From Pseudosulfitobacter koreensis (GTDB lineage Bacteria; Pseudomonadota; Alphaproteobacteria; Rhodobacterales; Rhodobacteraceae): a DNA stretch of 64,000 nt. The stretch lies in the NCBI RefSeq assembly GCF_024733015.1, contig NZ_JANKJG010000003.1, forward strand, positions 124,001 through 188,000. The letters are read 5' to 3'. Of this stretch, positions 24,728-36,627 are shown piece by piece. A program made the translations under genes and the position numbers. The notes beneath the pieces are model-generated. The model did not search any database and had not been told where the DNA came from. It saw only the letters and a program-made list of their open reading frames with translations. Each line of letters starts with the position of its first letter. Within the stretch, counting starts at the first letter, position 1.

Positions 24728-25699
24728 CTATTCCAGCGTGATACTGGCCGCGCGGCGATCAATCTCGTGGCCTTCGCGCATCAGGATGACGGTGCCGGAA
24801 TAGGCACCCGCAGGCCATGCCGTCGCCCGCAGACGTTTGCCGACAGCGCGGAAAAACTGCGCCTGCTGCTTCTCCAGTATTTCTGTCTGATCGACAACCA
24901 CGCCGTCCGGCCCGGTTAGGACCAGCCGCATCTCGTCGTCTGTCTGGCCACCGAACGCATAGCCGTACACCACCAGCGCAGGCGCATCCAAAGGCAGAGA
25001 TGGTTCCGCCGCGCGCCCCGATTTCACATCTGCATAGGCGGGAATACCGTCCGAAAACCCGACATCGAGAATGCCGCCTGCCCGGTAGGTTGGCGGATCT
25101 TGCCACATGGTGTCAGGGTCGGGCGTGCCGCATTGAAGCTGCCCGTCCGGATCGAATGGGTCGATTACCGCCCCTTTATGGCGCAGGCTAAGGTGCACAT
25201 GGGGAAATTGCGCGCGCCCGCTGATGCCAACCTGACCCAGCACATGCCCACGGTCCACGACGTCGCCCGATTGCACGCGGACGCTGCCCTGTCTTAGATG
25301 GCAGTACTGTGTTTCCCAGCCATCGCCATGGTCGATGACCACGCCGTTGCCGCAATCGCGTCCTTCGAGGTCTTGCGCATTGGCGTCGGAATAGATGCGG
25401 TCGGCCATTCCGTCGCGCACGCCTTTGACGGTGCCGGGGGCGCTGGCCAGCACATTCACGCCGACCTGCATCTGTTGCAGGGTGCGCAGGGCGAAATCGG
25501 TGCCTTTGTGCCCATCGTAGCTGAGCGGGGCGCAGCGGTAGTCATACGCCTCTGCGCCGGGGTCATGATCGACGTATTGCTGGATAAAGCAGTCGCGCCC
25601 CAGATCGCAGTCAATCGGGGGCGCTAAAACAGGTTCGCCCGCCGCAGGCATCCCTGCGACGAGCGTAAGTGTCAGTGCGGCACAGGCCGCGCGGATCAT
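24728..25699 (-). CDS. M23-family peptidase (LytM-like), exported
   Basis: This 323-residue protein has a signal peptide (cleavage near AAGEP) and an M23 domain. The zinc ligands are in GHKGTDFAL (first H and D) and PHVHLSLRH (second HxH), and GVVIDHGDGW is also typical. The C-terminal ~100 residues form a separate beta-rich region (ALVVYGYAFGGQTDDEMRLVL). It probably cleaves peptidoglycan cross-bridges in the periplasm, or regulates amidases if inactive; the ligands look intact. Its ATG overlaps the clpA stop (ATGA). It converges on the motor genes. Confidence 0.9.
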   Translation of the reverse strand: MIRAACAALTLTLVAGMPAAGEPVLAPPIDCDLGRDCFIQQYVDHDPGAEAYDYRCAPLSYDGHKGTDFALRTLQQMQVGVNVLASAPGTVKGVRDGMADRIYSDANAQDLEGRDCGNGVVIDHGDGWETQYCHLRQGSVRVQSGDVVDRGHVLGQVGISGRAQFPHVHLSLRHKGAVIDPFDPDGQLQCGTPDPDTMWQDPPTYRAGGILDVGFSDGIPAYADVKSGRAAEPSLPLDAPALVVYGYAFGGQTDDEMRLVLTGPDGVVVDQTEILEKQQAQFFRAVGKRLRATAWPAGAYSGTVILMREGHEIDRRAASITLE

Positions 25700-28017
25700 T
25701 CTGCCGTCAGAAGCGGCGGCTTGTTGCCCGAAATCCGACGGTTGTCCGGTCCCTCGACCTTGAGGTCGAGCACACCGTTCTTCATGCCGACCTTGACCAC
25801 GCCACCTTTTGCCAGCTTGCCAAAGAGCAGTTCTTCGGCCAGCGGTTTCTTGATGTATTCCTGGATCACGCGGCCCAGCGGACGCGCGCCCATCTTGCTG
25901 TCATAGCCCTTGTCGGCCAGCCATTCGGCGGCAGGTCGGGTCAGTTCGATGGTCACGCCACGGTCCATCAGCTGTGCTTCCAGTTGCAGCACGAACTTTT
26001 CGACGACCTGCATGATCACCGTTTTCGGCAGCGGCGCAAAGCTGATCACCGCGTCCAGACGGTTGCGGAACTCCGGCGTGAACGTCCGCTCGATTGCGGC
26101 TGTGTCCTCGCCCTCGCGGCGGTCACGGCCGAAGCCGATTGCCTCTTTGGCCTGTTCCGCCGCACCGGCGTTCGAGGTCATGATCAGCACCACGTTGCGG
26201 AAATCCACCGTGCGCCCGTTGTGGTCGGTCAGGCGGCCATGATCCATGACCTGCAACAGGATGTTGTAGACATCCGGGTGCGCCTTTTCCATCTCGTCCA
26301 GCAGCAGAACGCAGTGCGGATGCTGGTCGATGCCATCGGTCAGCAGACCGCCCTGGTCGAACCCGACATAGCCGGGAGGGGCCCCGATCAGACGGCTGAC
26401 CGCGTGTTTCTCCATGTATTCCGACATGTCGAAGCGCAAGAGTTCCACGCCCAGCGTATCCGCCAGCTGCTTGGCCACCTCGGTCTTGCCTACGCCGGTC
26501 GGACCCGCGAACAGGTAGTTGCCGATGGGTTTTTCCGGCTCGCGCAGACCTGCGCGCGACAGTTTGATCGCTGACGACAGGGCCTCGATTGCATTGTCTT
26601 GCCCGAACACCACGCGCTTCAGCGAGTTTTCGAGGTCTTTCAGAACCTCGGCGTCGTCCTTCGACACGTTCTTTGGCGGAATGCGGGCAATCTTGGCCAC
26701 GACGGCCTCGATTTCCTTGGTCCCGATGGTCTTGCGTCGCTTGTTGGCGACCACCAGATGCTGCGCGGCACCCGCCTCGTCGATGACGTCGATGGCGCTG
26801 TCGGGCAGCTTGCGGTCGTTGATGTACCGGCTGGCCAGTTCCACCGAAGTCTTGATCGCGTCCGAGGTGTAGCGCACCGAGTGGTGCTCTTCGAAATACG
26901 GCTTCAAGCCGCGCAGGATCTTCACCGCGTCCTCGACCGAGGGTTCGCTGACGTCGATCTTCTGGAACCGGCGCGACAGCGCGCGGTCCTTTTCGAAGTG
27001 CTGGCGGAATTCCTTGTAGGTGGTCGAACCCATGGTGCGCAACTTGCCCCCCTGAAGCGCAGGCTTCAGCAGGTTAGACGCGTCCATCGCACCGCCCGAC
27101 GTGGCACCGGCACCGATCACGGTGTGGATCTCGTCGATGAACAGCACCGCATCCTTGTGCGCTTCCAATTCGGTCACGACGGCTTTCAGGCGTTCCTCGA
27201 AGTCGCCACGATAGCGGGTGCCTGCCAGCAGCGCGCCCATGTCCAGCGAATAGATCGTGGTCTTCGACAGAACCTCGGGGGTTTCGCCAGACACGATCTT
27301 GCGCGCCAGCCCTTCGGCGATGGCGGTCTTGCCCACGCCGGGGTCGCCCACCAGCAGTGGGTTGTTCTTGCGCCGACGGCACAGAACCTGAATGCAGCGT
27401 TCCACTTCCGAATCGCGACCGATCAGCGGGTCGATATCACCCTCGCGCGACTTGGCGTTCAGATCGACGCAGTATTTCTCCAGTGCCGAATCTTTTTTCT
27501 CGCCATCGGTGACGCCTTGCGGCTCGTCCTCGTGCTCCGGCGCGCCGGATACGGGGCGCGGATCACCGAATGCGGGGTCTTTCGCGACGCCGTGTGCGAT
27601 GAAGTTGACCGCGTCATAGCGGGTCATGTCCTGCTCCTGCAGGAAATAGGCCGCATTGCTTTCGCGTTCGGCAAAGATGGCGACCAGCACGTTGGCACCG
27701 GTCACTTCGGTGCGGCCCGAAGATTGCACATGAATCGCCGCGCGTTGAATCACGCGCTGGAAGGCCGCCGTGGGCACAGCCTCGCTGCCGTCGATGTCCG
27801 TCACCAGGTTCGACAGATCTTCGTCGACGAATTCGTTCAGCGTGGTGCGCAATTCGTCCACATCGACGCTGCACGCCTGCATCACGCGCTTGGCGTCCGG
27901 TTCTTCAACCAGTGCCAGCAGCAGATGCTCCAGCGTTGCAAATTCGTGGCGACGCTCGTTCGCCAGCGCCAGCGCGGAATGGATTGCTTTTTCCAATGTC
28001 GTCGAGAATGAAGGCAC
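25696..28017 (-). CDS. clpA: ATP-dependent Clp protease ATP-binding subunit ClpA
   Basis: ClpA is a double AAA+ unfoldase that feeds N-degron and other substrates to ClpP. The 773-residue protein has the Clp N-domain ([20 protein letters not shown]), D1 Walker [15 protein letters not shown] with VLFIDEIH, and D2 Walker [15 protein letters not shown] with [14 protein letters not shown]. The IGF/IGL-type ClpP-contact loop is represented by [11 protein letters not shown]. The GTG at 28017 is preceded by a perfect AAGGAG; an upstream in-frame start at 28053 lacks this. clpS is not adjacent. The last four bases start an M23 peptidase gene. Confidence 0.96.
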   Translation of the reverse strand: MPSFSTTLEKAIHSALALANERRHEFATLEHLLLALVEEPDAKRVMQACSVDVDELRTTLNEFVDEDLSNLVTDIDGSEAVPTAAFQRVIQRAAIHVQSSGRTEVTGANVLVAIFAERESNAAYFLQEQDMTRYDAVNFIAHGVAKDPAFGDPRPVSGAPEHEDEPQGVTDGEKKDSALEKYCVDLNAKSREGDIDPLIGRDSEVERCIQVLCRRRKNNPLLVGDPGVGKTAIAEGLARKIVSGETPEVLSKTTIYSLDMGALLAGTRYRGDFEERLKAVVTELEAHKDAVLFIDEIHTVIGAGATSGGAMDASNLLKPALQGGKLRTMGSTTYKEFRQHFEKDRALSRRFQKIDVSEPSVEDAVKILRGLKPYFEEHHSVRYTSDAIKTSVELASRYINDRKLPDSAIDVIDEAGAAQHLVVANKRRKTIGTKEIEAVVAKIARIPPKNVSKDDAEVLKDLENSLKRVVFGQDNAIEALSSAIKLSRAGLREPEKPIGNYLFAGPTGVGKTEVAKQLADTLGVELLRFDMSEYMEKHAVSRLIGAPPGYVGFDQGGLLTDGIDQHPHCVLLLDEMEKAHPDVYNILLQVMDHGRLTDHNGRTVDFRNVVLIMTSNAGAAEQAKEAIGFGRDRREGEDTAAIERTFTPEFRNRLDAVISFAPLPKTVIMQVVEKFVLQLEAQLMDRGVTIELTRPAAEWLADKGYDSKMGARPLGRVIQEYIKKPLAEELLFGKLAKGGVVKVGMKNGVLDLKVEGPDNRRISGNKPPLLTAE

Positions 28018-28196
28018 GCTCGTGCTCCTTCTGATCTGGGTCAGTGCGGACATATTCGCGTCCCGCTGCCGACCATGGCCTCATACTGTTAGAGTTTGGT
28101 TGATCGGCAGCAGGCTTCAAGGGTTTTCTTTCGCAAACCAGTCACAAAAGTGACAATTCGTAAAGAAATGCTGGCGATTGTTGCGGATGGGATGCG

Positions 28197-28964
28197 TCAG
28201 AACCTGTCGCGGCGGGCGCGGATTTCGGTAAAGACGTCCAGTGGCGTTGCGTCTGTCATGTCCAGCGTGCGGGCAATGGCAGGGTCAGAGGCGCGCAGAA
28301 AGGGGTTCGTGTCCATTTCCACCTGAAGCATGGAGGGCACGGTGGGCATTCCAGAGGCGCGTTTGTCCGAAATGTCCTTGCTACGGGATATAAGTGCGGG
28401 ATTGTCGGGATCAACCGTCAGCGCGAATTTTGCGTTGGTCGCGGTGTACTCGTGGCCCGAACACACGGTGGTGTCGCCGGGCAGGGCGGCCAGCTGGGTC
28501 AGGCTTTCGAACATCTGCGCGGGCGTGCCCTCGAACAGACGACCACACCCCAATGCCATCAGGCTGTCTGCGGTGAACAGCAGTTTCGATGCGGGCGCGT
28601 GAAAGGCGATGTGCCCGACGGTGTGGCCGCTGACGTCGATTACCTCGAACGGCTCGCCGCCCACGGTAAAGCTGTCGCCCTCAGTCACCTCCAGATCCAG
28701 CGGCGGCAACCGCCCCGCGTCCGCCGCGGCACCTATGACCTTGGCCGGATGATCGGCCAGCAGATCGTCCAGACCATCGACATGGTCCCAATGGTGGTGT
28801 GTCAGCAGCACATGGGACAGCGTCCAGCCCCGCGATTCCAGCGCCGCCTTGATCGGTCCCGCCTCGGGCACGTCGACCACCGCCGTCTCGCCGCTCGGCG
28901 CATCGTGGACCAGAAAAGCATAGTTGTCTTCCAGGCAGGGCACGGTGACGAGTTCAAGAGGCAT
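28197..28964 (-). CDS. gloB: Hydroxyacylglutathione hydrolase (glyoxalase II)
   Basis: GloB hydrolyses S-lactoylglutathione in methylglyoxal detoxification. The 255-residue metallo-beta-lactamase-fold enzyme has THHHWDHVDG (dinuclear metal ligands), SGHTVGHI, FTADSLMALGCGRLFEG and CSGHEYT, with the glyoxalase-II C-terminal domain. I choose ATG 28964 (MPLELVTV) because AAGGAA lies at proper spacing; another ATG six bases upstream is too close to it. It is divergent from a methyltransferase gene, an arrangement that puts both promoters in 68 bp. Confidence 0.95.
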   Translation of the reverse strand: MPLELVTVPCLEDNYAFLVHDAPSGETAVVDVPEAGPIKAALESRGWTLSHVLLTHHHWDHVDGLDDLLADHPAKVIGAAADAGRLPPLDLEVTEGDSFTVGGEPFEVIDVSGHTVGHIAFHAPASKLLFTADSLMALGCGRLFEGTPAQMFESLTQLAALPGDTTVCSGHEYTATNAKFALTVDPDNPALISRSKDISDKRASGMPTVPSMLQVEMDTNPFLRASDPAIARTLDMTDATPLDVFTEIRARRDRF

Positions 28965-29032
28965 GGTCATTTCCTTCACGGTTGATAGGATCGGATCAAA
29001 CGCCAGCTTGGCCGATCCTTTGAAGGGCTGCA

Positions 29033-29773
29033 ATGCACCTCGACGTACAGGACTTGCGCAATTTCTATTATCGCAGCGCGCTGGGGCGTGCCGCGCAGAA
29101 ATCCCTGCGCGGGCGGATGCTGCAACTGTGGCCCGAGGCCAAGGGGCAGACCGTGGCAGGCTATGGGTTCGCCGTGCCGCTGCTGCGCCCCTATCTGCGC
29201 GACGCGCGCCGGGTCATGGCGCTGATGCCGGGGCCGCAAGGCGTGATGCCCTGGCCTGCGGGGCAGCCAAACGTCTCTGCGCTGATCGAAGAAACGCATT
29301 GGCCGATTGAGACAGGCCACGTGGACAAGCTGGTGGTGCTGCACGGGCTGGAAACCTCGGACCGGCCGCAAGACCTGCTGGAGGAATGCTGGCGAGTGCT
29401 GGGGCCGGGGGGCAAGGCGCTGTTCATCGTGCCCAACCGCGCCGGCATGTGGTCGCGGCGCGACCGCACGCCGTTCGGGTACGGGCGTCCCTATTCTGCG
29501 TCCCAGCTTGAGACGCAGTTGCGCAAACACCAGTTCCTGCCCGAACGCCATGTCGGCGCGCTCTACCAGTTTCCATCGGGCAAGCGGGTGTGGATGAAAT
29601 CCGCAGGCATGTTCGAGGGAGTTGGCCGCTCGATGCCCGGCATGTTCGCCGGTGGGGCGTTCATGGTCGAAGCGTCCAAGCTGGTCTATCCGCCAAAGGG
29701 CACGACCAGCCGCGTGCGCAAGCGCGTGGGCGTTCTGGACGGATTGACCGAACCCAGCGCCAAGCCGGTCTAG
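29033..29773 (+). CDS. Class I SAM-dependent methyltransferase-like protein
   Basis: This 246-residue protein has a methyltransferase_11-type core: a degenerate motif [15 protein letters not shown] (about 43-56), [37 protein letters not shown] as motifs IV-V (split by loops), and a C-terminal basic extension. The motif I lacks the usual DxGxG acidic start, so activity is uncertain. The substrate is unknown. It is divergent from gloB; the shared intergenic region hints at a common stress context, but that is inference. Confidence 0.75.
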   Translation: MHLDVQDLRNFYYRSALGRAAQKSLRGRMLQLWPEAKGQTVAGYGFAVPLLRPYLRDARRVMALMPGPQGVMPWPAGQPNVSALIEETHWPIETGHVDKLVVLHGLETSDRPQDLLEECWRVLGPGGKALFIVPNRAGMWSRRDRTPFGYGRPYSASQLETQLRKHQFLPERHVGALYQFPSGKRVWMKSAGMFEGVGRSMPGMFAGGAFMVEASKLVYPPKGTTSRVRKRVGVLDGLTEPSAKPV

Positions 29774-29889
29774 CAGCCTCGCGAAAAACCGCCTGCAACC
29801 GCTCCCATTCGACGCGGCGTCATTCCCACTGAGGCGCGCAATGGTCTAGGCTGCGCCCGAACCGAATGCTCGTCTGGGAGGAGAGACCG

Positions 29890-30720
29890 ATGAAAGACGC
29901 CGCCACCGCCATGCCCGCCGCCATGGACATCAAGGACATGCCCGACCCCACAGAGATGCCCTCGCTCAAGGGCAAGGTCTCGGACGAGGAATGGGCCCTG
30001 CGCTGCCAGCTTGCCGCCACCTACCGGCTCTGCGCGATGCACGGCTGGACCGATCTTGTGTTCACCCATATCTCCGCCCGGCTGCCGGACGAGGACGGGG
30101 CCGAGCGGTTTCTGATCAACCCCTACGGCGTGATGTTCGACGAGATGACCGCCTCGGCGCTGGTCAAGATCGACCTCGATGGCAACATCTGTCAGGACAC
30201 GCCCTACAATATCAATCCGGCGGGCTTCACCATCCATTCGGCGATCCACGCGGCACGGCACGATGCGGGCTGCGTGATCCACGTGCATACGCCATACGGC
30301 GTCGCGGTGTCGGTGCAGAGCGGCGGACTGCGCCGCTATACCCAGTTCTCGATGATCGTGAACAACGATCTGGCCTATCACGACTATGAGGGCATCGCGC
30401 TGGAACTGGATGAGCGGGAGCGCATCGTCAATGACCTTGGGGACAAGTCGCTGCTGATGCTGCGCAACCACGGCACCCTGACCTTGGGGCCGAACTGCGC
30501 GATTGCTTTCCTGCGGATGTATTTTCTGGAAAACGCCTGCAAGACGCAGATCTTTGCGCAGGCAGCAGGGACCGAGAACCTGCACGAGGAAGATCAGGCG
30601 ATGGCCGACACCGTTCAGGCGCAGGCCGGTCGCGCGTTTACGCCGGGCTATGGCGACAACCTGATCTGGCCGGGGCTGATGCGCAAGCTCAAGCGGACCA
30701 ATCCGGGGTATGACCACTAG
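29890..30720 (+). CDS. Class II aldolase/adducin-family protein
   Basis: This 276-residue protein has the class II aldolase fold: LAATYRLCAMHGWTDLVFTHISARLP, zinc histidines in VIHVHTPYGVAVS and a third in LRNHGTLTLG. Family members include fuculose-phosphate aldolase and ribulose-phosphate epimerase relatives, but this subgroup, longer at both ends, is generally uncharacterised. A GGGAGGAGAG site precedes the ATG. It is followed by a copy of the dispersed hairpin repeat, which may serve as its terminator. Confidence 0.88.
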   Translation: MKDAATAMPAAMDIKDMPDPTEMPSLKGKVSDEEWALRCQLAATYRLCAMHGWTDLVFTHISARLPDEDGAERFLINPYGVMFDEMTASALVKIDLDGNICQDTPYNINPAGFTIHSAIHAARHDAGCVIHVHTPYGVAVSVQSGGLRRYTQFSMIVNNDLAYHDYEGIALELDERERIVNDLGDKSLLMLRNHGTLTLGPNCAIAFLRMYFLENACKTQIFAQAAGTENLHEEDQAMADTVQAQAGRAFTPGYGDNLIWPGLMRKLKRTNPGYDH

Positions 30721-30740
30721 GCCGTGTGGCAGACGGCAGG

Positions 30741-30803
30741 CGGGCAGGGGGCCAGCCCCCCGGCCTGCGGCCGTCCCCCGGAGTTTTCCGGGCAAGATGA
30801 AGG
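30741..30803 (+). repeat. Dispersed intergenic hairpin repeat, copy 2 of 4
   Basis: GGGGGC/GCCCCC (30747-30752/30755-30760) and CGGCC/GGCCG (30761-30765/30769-30773) hairpins are followed by TCCCCCGGAGTTTTCC and GGCAAGATGAAGG. Here the element follows the stop of the plus-strand aldolase-family gene by 20 bp. Confidence 0.8.
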
Positions 30804-31111
30804 CCGGATCCATGCTGCGTTGAGCTTGGGTAAATTCGGTGTGATTGCCTCGGAATCGCTCAGATGAGGGCTTCGGGCGCGTGCAGATTTTAACATTTTC
30901 GGCGGCGCAAAGCGTCGCAGTTGGGGTAAGGTGCTGAAATTGAACAATAACAGCCTTTTGGCTCCGGTGCTGTCCACAGTTGCGGGGTACGCGGGGGTCT
31001 GATACATCCCCCCTGATTTCAGCGGATTGATGCCCATCAGCCCGCGCCAACTCCCTCGTTCTATCGGCGTGTCTGCGTCGAAGGTCGGGGCCAGACATTG
31101 GAAGGGTGGAC
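30804..31111 (+). other. Leader/promoter region of the F1-ATPase operon
   Basis: About 300 bp without a gene precede atpH. It must hold the operon promoter, but no clear -35/-10 pair is visible; TTGAAC at 30940 has no good -10 partner. A short GGGGG/CCCCC hairpin lies at 30993-31012. An open frame on the minus strand through this region looks spurious. Confidence 0.5.
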
Positions 31112-31672
31112 GTGTCCGAACCAGCTTCGATCTCCACAGGCATCGCCAAACGCTATGCGACTGCCGTTTACGATTTGGCAAAAGAAGCCAATTCCGTGCA
31201 AGCCATTGAGACCGACATCACCGCCCTGCAAGACGCGATGGCACAGTCGGACGACTTCAATGCGATGATCCATTCGCCGATCTACACCCGCGACCAGCAA
31301 GCTGCCGCGGTGCAGGCATTGGCCAAGAAGATGAACCTGTCGGACGTGATGTCCAACACGCTGGCCCTGATGGCGCAAAAGCGCCGTCTGTTCGTGCTGC
31401 CGCAGCTGGTACAGACCCTGCGCGAGGTGATCGCCGCCGACAAGGGCGAAATGACCGCCGATGTCACCTCTGCCAAGACGCTGACCAAGGCGCAGACCGA
31501 CAAGCTGGCCAAGACGCTGACCGCGTCGATGGGCAATACCGTGACTATTAATGCGACCGTGGATGAAAGCCTCATCGGCGGTCTTGTCGTCAAAGTGGGC
31601 TCGAAGATGATCGACACGTCGATCCGCTCCAAGCTCAATTCCCTCCAGAACGTAATGAAAGAGGTCGGATAA
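31112..31672 (+). CDS. atpH: F1-ATPase subunit delta
   Basis: Subunit delta joins the F1 head to the peripheral stalk of ATP synthase. The 186-residue protein shows the OSCP/delta pattern: ISTGIAKRYATAVYDLAKE at the N-terminus and VDESLIGGLVVKVGSKMIDTSIRSKL near the C-terminus. I choose the GTG at 31112, giving MSEPASISTG, with GAAGGG upstream; GTG 31106 would add two residues. It is first of a five-gene F1 operon. In alphaproteobacteria the F0 genes lie elsewhere, as here. Confidence 0.96.
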   Translation: MSEPASISTGIAKRYATAVYDLAKEANSVQAIETDITALQDAMAQSDDFNAMIHSPIYTRDQQAAAVQALAKKMNLSDVMSNTLALMAQKRRLFVLPQLVQTLREVIAADKGEMTADVTSAKTLTKAQTDKLAKTLTASMGNTVTINATVDESLIGGLVVKVGSKMIDTSIRSKLNSLQNVMKEVG

Positions 31673-33211
31673 ATGGGTATCCAAGCAGCAGAAATTTCTG
31701 CGATCCTGAAAGACCAGATCAAGAATTTTGGTCAAGAAGCAGAAGTCGCCGAAGTCGGCCGCGTTCTGAGCGTCGGTGACGGTATCGCCCGCGTCTACGG
31801 TCTGGACAATGTTCAGGCCGGCGAGATGGTCGAATTCCCCGGCGGCATCCAGGGCATGGCCCTGAACCTCGAAAGCGACAACGTCGGCGTCGTGATCTTC
31901 GGCTCCGACCGCGACATCAAGGAAGGTGACGTCGTCAAACGCACCAACTCGATCGTGGACGTGCCCGTGGGCGACGAACTGCTGGGCCGCGTTCTGGACG
32001 GTCTGGGCAACCCGATCGACGGCAAGGGCCCGCTGAACGCCACAGAGCGTCGCGTGGCCGACGTCAAGGCACCGGGCATCATCCCGCGTAAATCGGTGCA
32101 CGAGCCGATGGCAACCGGCCTGAAATCGGTCGACGCGATGATCCCGATCGGCCGTGGCCAGCGCGAGCTGATCATCGGTGACCGTCAGACCGGCAAGACC
32201 GCCGTGGCCCTGGACGCGATCCTGAACCAGAAATCCTACAACGACGCCGCGGGCGACGATGAAGGCAAGAAGCTCTATTGCATCTATGTCGCCATCGGCC
32301 AGAAGCGTTCGACCGTTGCCCAGCTGGTGAAAAAGCTCGAAGAGAGCGGCGCCATCGAATACACCACCGTGGTTGCAGCCACCGCGTCGGACCCCGCGCC
32401 GATGCAGTACCTGGCGCCCTACACCGCGACAGCCATGGCGGAATTCTACCGCGACAACGGCCGTCACGCGCTGATCATCTACGATGACCTTTCCAAACAG
32501 GCGGTTTCCTATCGCCAGATGTCGCTGCTGCTGCGCCGCCCGCCCGGCCGCGAAGCCTATCCCGGCGACGTTTTCTATCTGCACTCGCGCCTGCTGGAGC
32601 GTTCGGCCAAGCTGAACGAAGACAACGGCTCGGGCTCGCTGACGGCGCTGCCGATCATCGAAACCCAAGGCGGTGACGTGTCCGCGTTCATCCCGACCAA
32701 CGTGATCTCGATCACCGACGGCCAGATCTTCCTGGAAACCGAACTGTTCTACCAGGGCATCCGCCCCGCCGTGAACACCGGTCTGTCGGTCTCGCGGGTT
32801 GGCTCGTCGGCGCAAACCAGCGCGATGTCCAGCGTTGCGGGCCCCGTGAAACTGTCGCTCGCCCAGTACCGCGAGATGGCGGCCTTTGCCCAGTTCGGCT
32901 CCGACCTCGACGCCTCGACCCAGCGTTTGCTGAACCGTGGTGCGCGTCTGACCGAGCTGATGAAACAGCCGCAGTATTCGCCCCTGACCAACGCCGAAAT
33001 CGTCTGCGTCATCTTTGCAGGCACCAACGGCTACCTCGACAAGGTCGCGATCAAGGACGTTGGCCGCTGGGAAACGGGCATGCTCAAGCACATGCGCACC
33101 AACCAGAAAGATGTCCTGGATTGGATCACCAACGAAGATCCCAAGATCAAGGGCGATGCCGCAGACAAGCTGCGTGCAGCTCTGGACACCTTCGCAACTG
33201 ACTTCGCTTAA
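31673..33211 (+). CDS. atpA: F1-ATPase subunit alpha
   Basis: This 512-residue non-catalytic nucleotide-binding subunit of the alpha3-beta3 hexamer has Walker [16 protein letters not shown] (about residues 169-183), the signature [17 protein letters not shown], and family-typical ends ([19 protein letters not shown]). The start codon follows the atpH stop with no spacer, consistent with translational coupling. Confidence 0.98.
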   Translation: MGIQAAEISAILKDQIKNFGQEAEVAEVGRVLSVGDGIARVYGLDNVQAGEMVEFPGGIQGMALNLESDNVGVVIFGSDRDIKEGDVVKRTNSIVDVPVGDELLGRVLDGLGNPIDGKGPLNATERRVADVKAPGIIPRKSVHEPMATGLKSVDAMIPIGRGQRELIIGDRQTGKTAVALDAILNQKSYNDAAGDDEGKKLYCIYVAIGQKRSTVAQLVKKLEESGAIEYTTVVAATASDPAPMQYLAPYTATAMAEFYRDNGRHALIIYDDLSKQAVSYRQMSLLLRRPPGREAYPGDVFYLHSRLLERSAKLNEDNGSGSLTALPIIETQGGDVSAFIPTNVISITDGQIFLETELFYQGIRPAVNTGLSVSRVGSSAQTSAMSSVAGPVKLSLAQYREMAAFAQFGSDLDASTQRLLNRGARLTELMKQPQYSPLTNAEIVCVIFAGTNGYLDKVAIKDVGRWETGMLKHMRTNQKDVLDWITNEDPKIKGDAADKLRAALDTFATDFA

Positions 33212-33225
33212 GGAGAGATAAGGCA

Positions 33226-35554
<2,329 letters not shown>

Positions 35555-35623
35555 ATCCCAATCACCGATCCCGGATGGCACATGCTGCCGTCCGGGTGAC
35601 GTGCCTGACCTTAGGGGAACACA

Positions 35624-36058
35624 ATGGCAGATATGCAATTCGATCTGGTTTCGCCCGAGCGCAGCCTTGCTTCGCACGCCGCGACCTCGGTTTCGATCCC
35701 CGGCGCAGATGGGGATCTGACCGTCATGGCTGGCCACACGCCGACCATCACGACGCTGCGTCCCGGACTGGTTCGGGTCGAGGCGGACGGAAAGTCGGCT
35801 GATTACGTGGTTACCGGCGGCTTTGTCGAGATCAACGGCGACAGTGTCACCGTTCTGGCCGAACGCGCGCTGGCGCGGGGCGACATGACGCAAGAGCGGC
35901 TCGACGAGATGTACACAGAAGCCGAAAATATGTACAAGACGGCCAAGGAAAACTGGCAAAACGAGCCGGGCCCGGTCGATGACGCCGCCAAACTTTTGGG
36001 CGATATGGTCGCCATGGGCAGCGAAATCGGTCTGAGCACCAAACAGCCGAACCTGTAA
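35624..36058 (+). CDS. atpC: F1-ATPase subunit epsilon
   Basis: This 144-residue protein is subunit epsilon. It has the N-terminal beta barrel ([40 protein letters not shown]) and the short two-helix C-terminal part that contacts gamma and can inhibit ATP hydrolysis. GGGGAA lies before the ATG. It is the last F1 gene; a terminator follows. Confidence 0.96.
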   Translation: MADMQFDLVSPERSLASHAATSVSIPGADGDLTVMAGHTPTITTLRPGLVRVEADGKSADYVVTGGFVEINGDSVTVLAERALARGDMTQERLDEMYTEAENMYKTAKENWQNEPGPVDDAAKLLGDMVAMGSEIGLSTKQPNL

Positions 36059-36078
36059 GATACCTCCAAATCATTGAA

Positions 36079-36117
36079 AAGGCCTCGCAAAATCTTGCGG
36101 GGCCTTATTGCTTTTTT
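36079..36117 (+). terminator. Rho-independent terminator of the F1-ATPase operon
   Basis: AAGGCCTCGCAA (36079-36090) pairs with TTGCGGGGCCTT (36095-36106), 12 bp with one G-T wobble and a four-base loop. A T-tract follows at 36112-36117. Confidence 0.9.
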
Positions 36118-36158
36118 GCCCTATTGTTGTGCATTCTGCGCACCTGTCATGTTTCGGT

Positions 36159-36180
36159 CATAATCCGGGCATGATCCGGG
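36159..36180 (+). repeat. 11-bp tandem repeat before the lectin gene
   Basis: CATAATCCGGG (36159-36169) is directly followed by CATGATCCGGG (36170-36180), one mismatch, ending 16 bases before the lectin ATG. CATAAT within it resembles a -10 element. It may be an operator or a chance duplication. Confidence 0.5.
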
Positions 36181-36196
36181 CGGACAAGGCAAGCTG

Positions 36197-36547
36197 ATGA
36201 AAAAACTGCGAAATTACATGATCGGCATCGAACAGGGCGACCCTGTGCTGTTCTCGGACTTCGAGGACGGCGGCGAGATGTGGACCGGGCGCGGCCAGCG
36301 CGAGAGGCGGCGGCGGATTTCGTTTCAGGAACCGTTTCGCAGCCCGCCTTCGGTTCAGGCGTCAATCAGCCTGTGGGACATGGACGCGACCACCGTGATC
36401 CGGGCAGACATCTCGACCGAAACAGTGACCCCGGACGGCTTTGATCTGGTGTTTCGCACCTGGGGCGACACCCGCGTGGCGCGTGTGCGGGTCAGCTGGA
36501 CCGCGATCGGAGAGATGGCGGACGCCGAAGACTGGGAGCTGTACTGA
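36197..36547 (+). CDS. H-type lectin domain protein
   Basis: This 116-residue protein has no signal peptide. After ~35 residues it has the H-type lectin pattern: RISFQEPFRSPPSVQASISLWDMD, then VTPDGFDLVFRTWGDTRVARVRVSWTAIG (split by one turn). This domain in Helix pomatia agglutinin and discoidins binds N-acetylgalactosamine; the bacterial versions are mostly uncharacterised. It has no apparent partner: it stands alone after the F1-ATPase terminator and before a convergent prs. The ligand and location are unknown; without an export signal it would stay in the cytosol unless secreted by a non-classical route. Confidence 0.85.
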   Translation: MKKLRNYMIGIEQGDPVLFSDFEDGGEMWTGRGQRERRRRISFQEPFRSPPSVQASISLWDMDATTVIRADISTETVTPDGFDLVFRTWGDTRVARVRVSWTAIGEMADAEDWELY

Positions 36548-36550
36548 AAC

Positions 36551-36612
36551 CGGGCAGGGGCTCTGCCCCCGCGCCTTTGGCGCGTCCCCGGAGTTTATTC
36601 GGCAAGATGAAG
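36551..36612 (+). repeat. Dispersed intergenic hairpin repeat, copy 3 of 4
   Basis: GGGGC/GCCCC (36557-36561/36565-36569) and GCGCC/GGCGC (36571-36575/36579-36583) hairpins are followed by TCCCCGGAGTTTATT and GGCAAGATGAAG. It lies between the convergent lectin and prs genes, where a bidirectional terminator would be expected. Confidence 0.8.
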
Positions 36613-36627
36613 CATCGGGAGGCGCGT

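Noticed and set aside
28141-28154. GTCAC-N4-GTGAC palindrome upstream of clpA, possible CRP/FNR site
   Set aside because: The arms do not match TGTGA-N6-TCACA or the FNR site; short arms could be chance. A nearby CTTGAA has no good heat-shock -10.
30717-31181. A minus-strand gene in front of the F1-ATPase operon
   Set aside because: It runs through the dispersed repeat and into atpH, with low-complexity translation.
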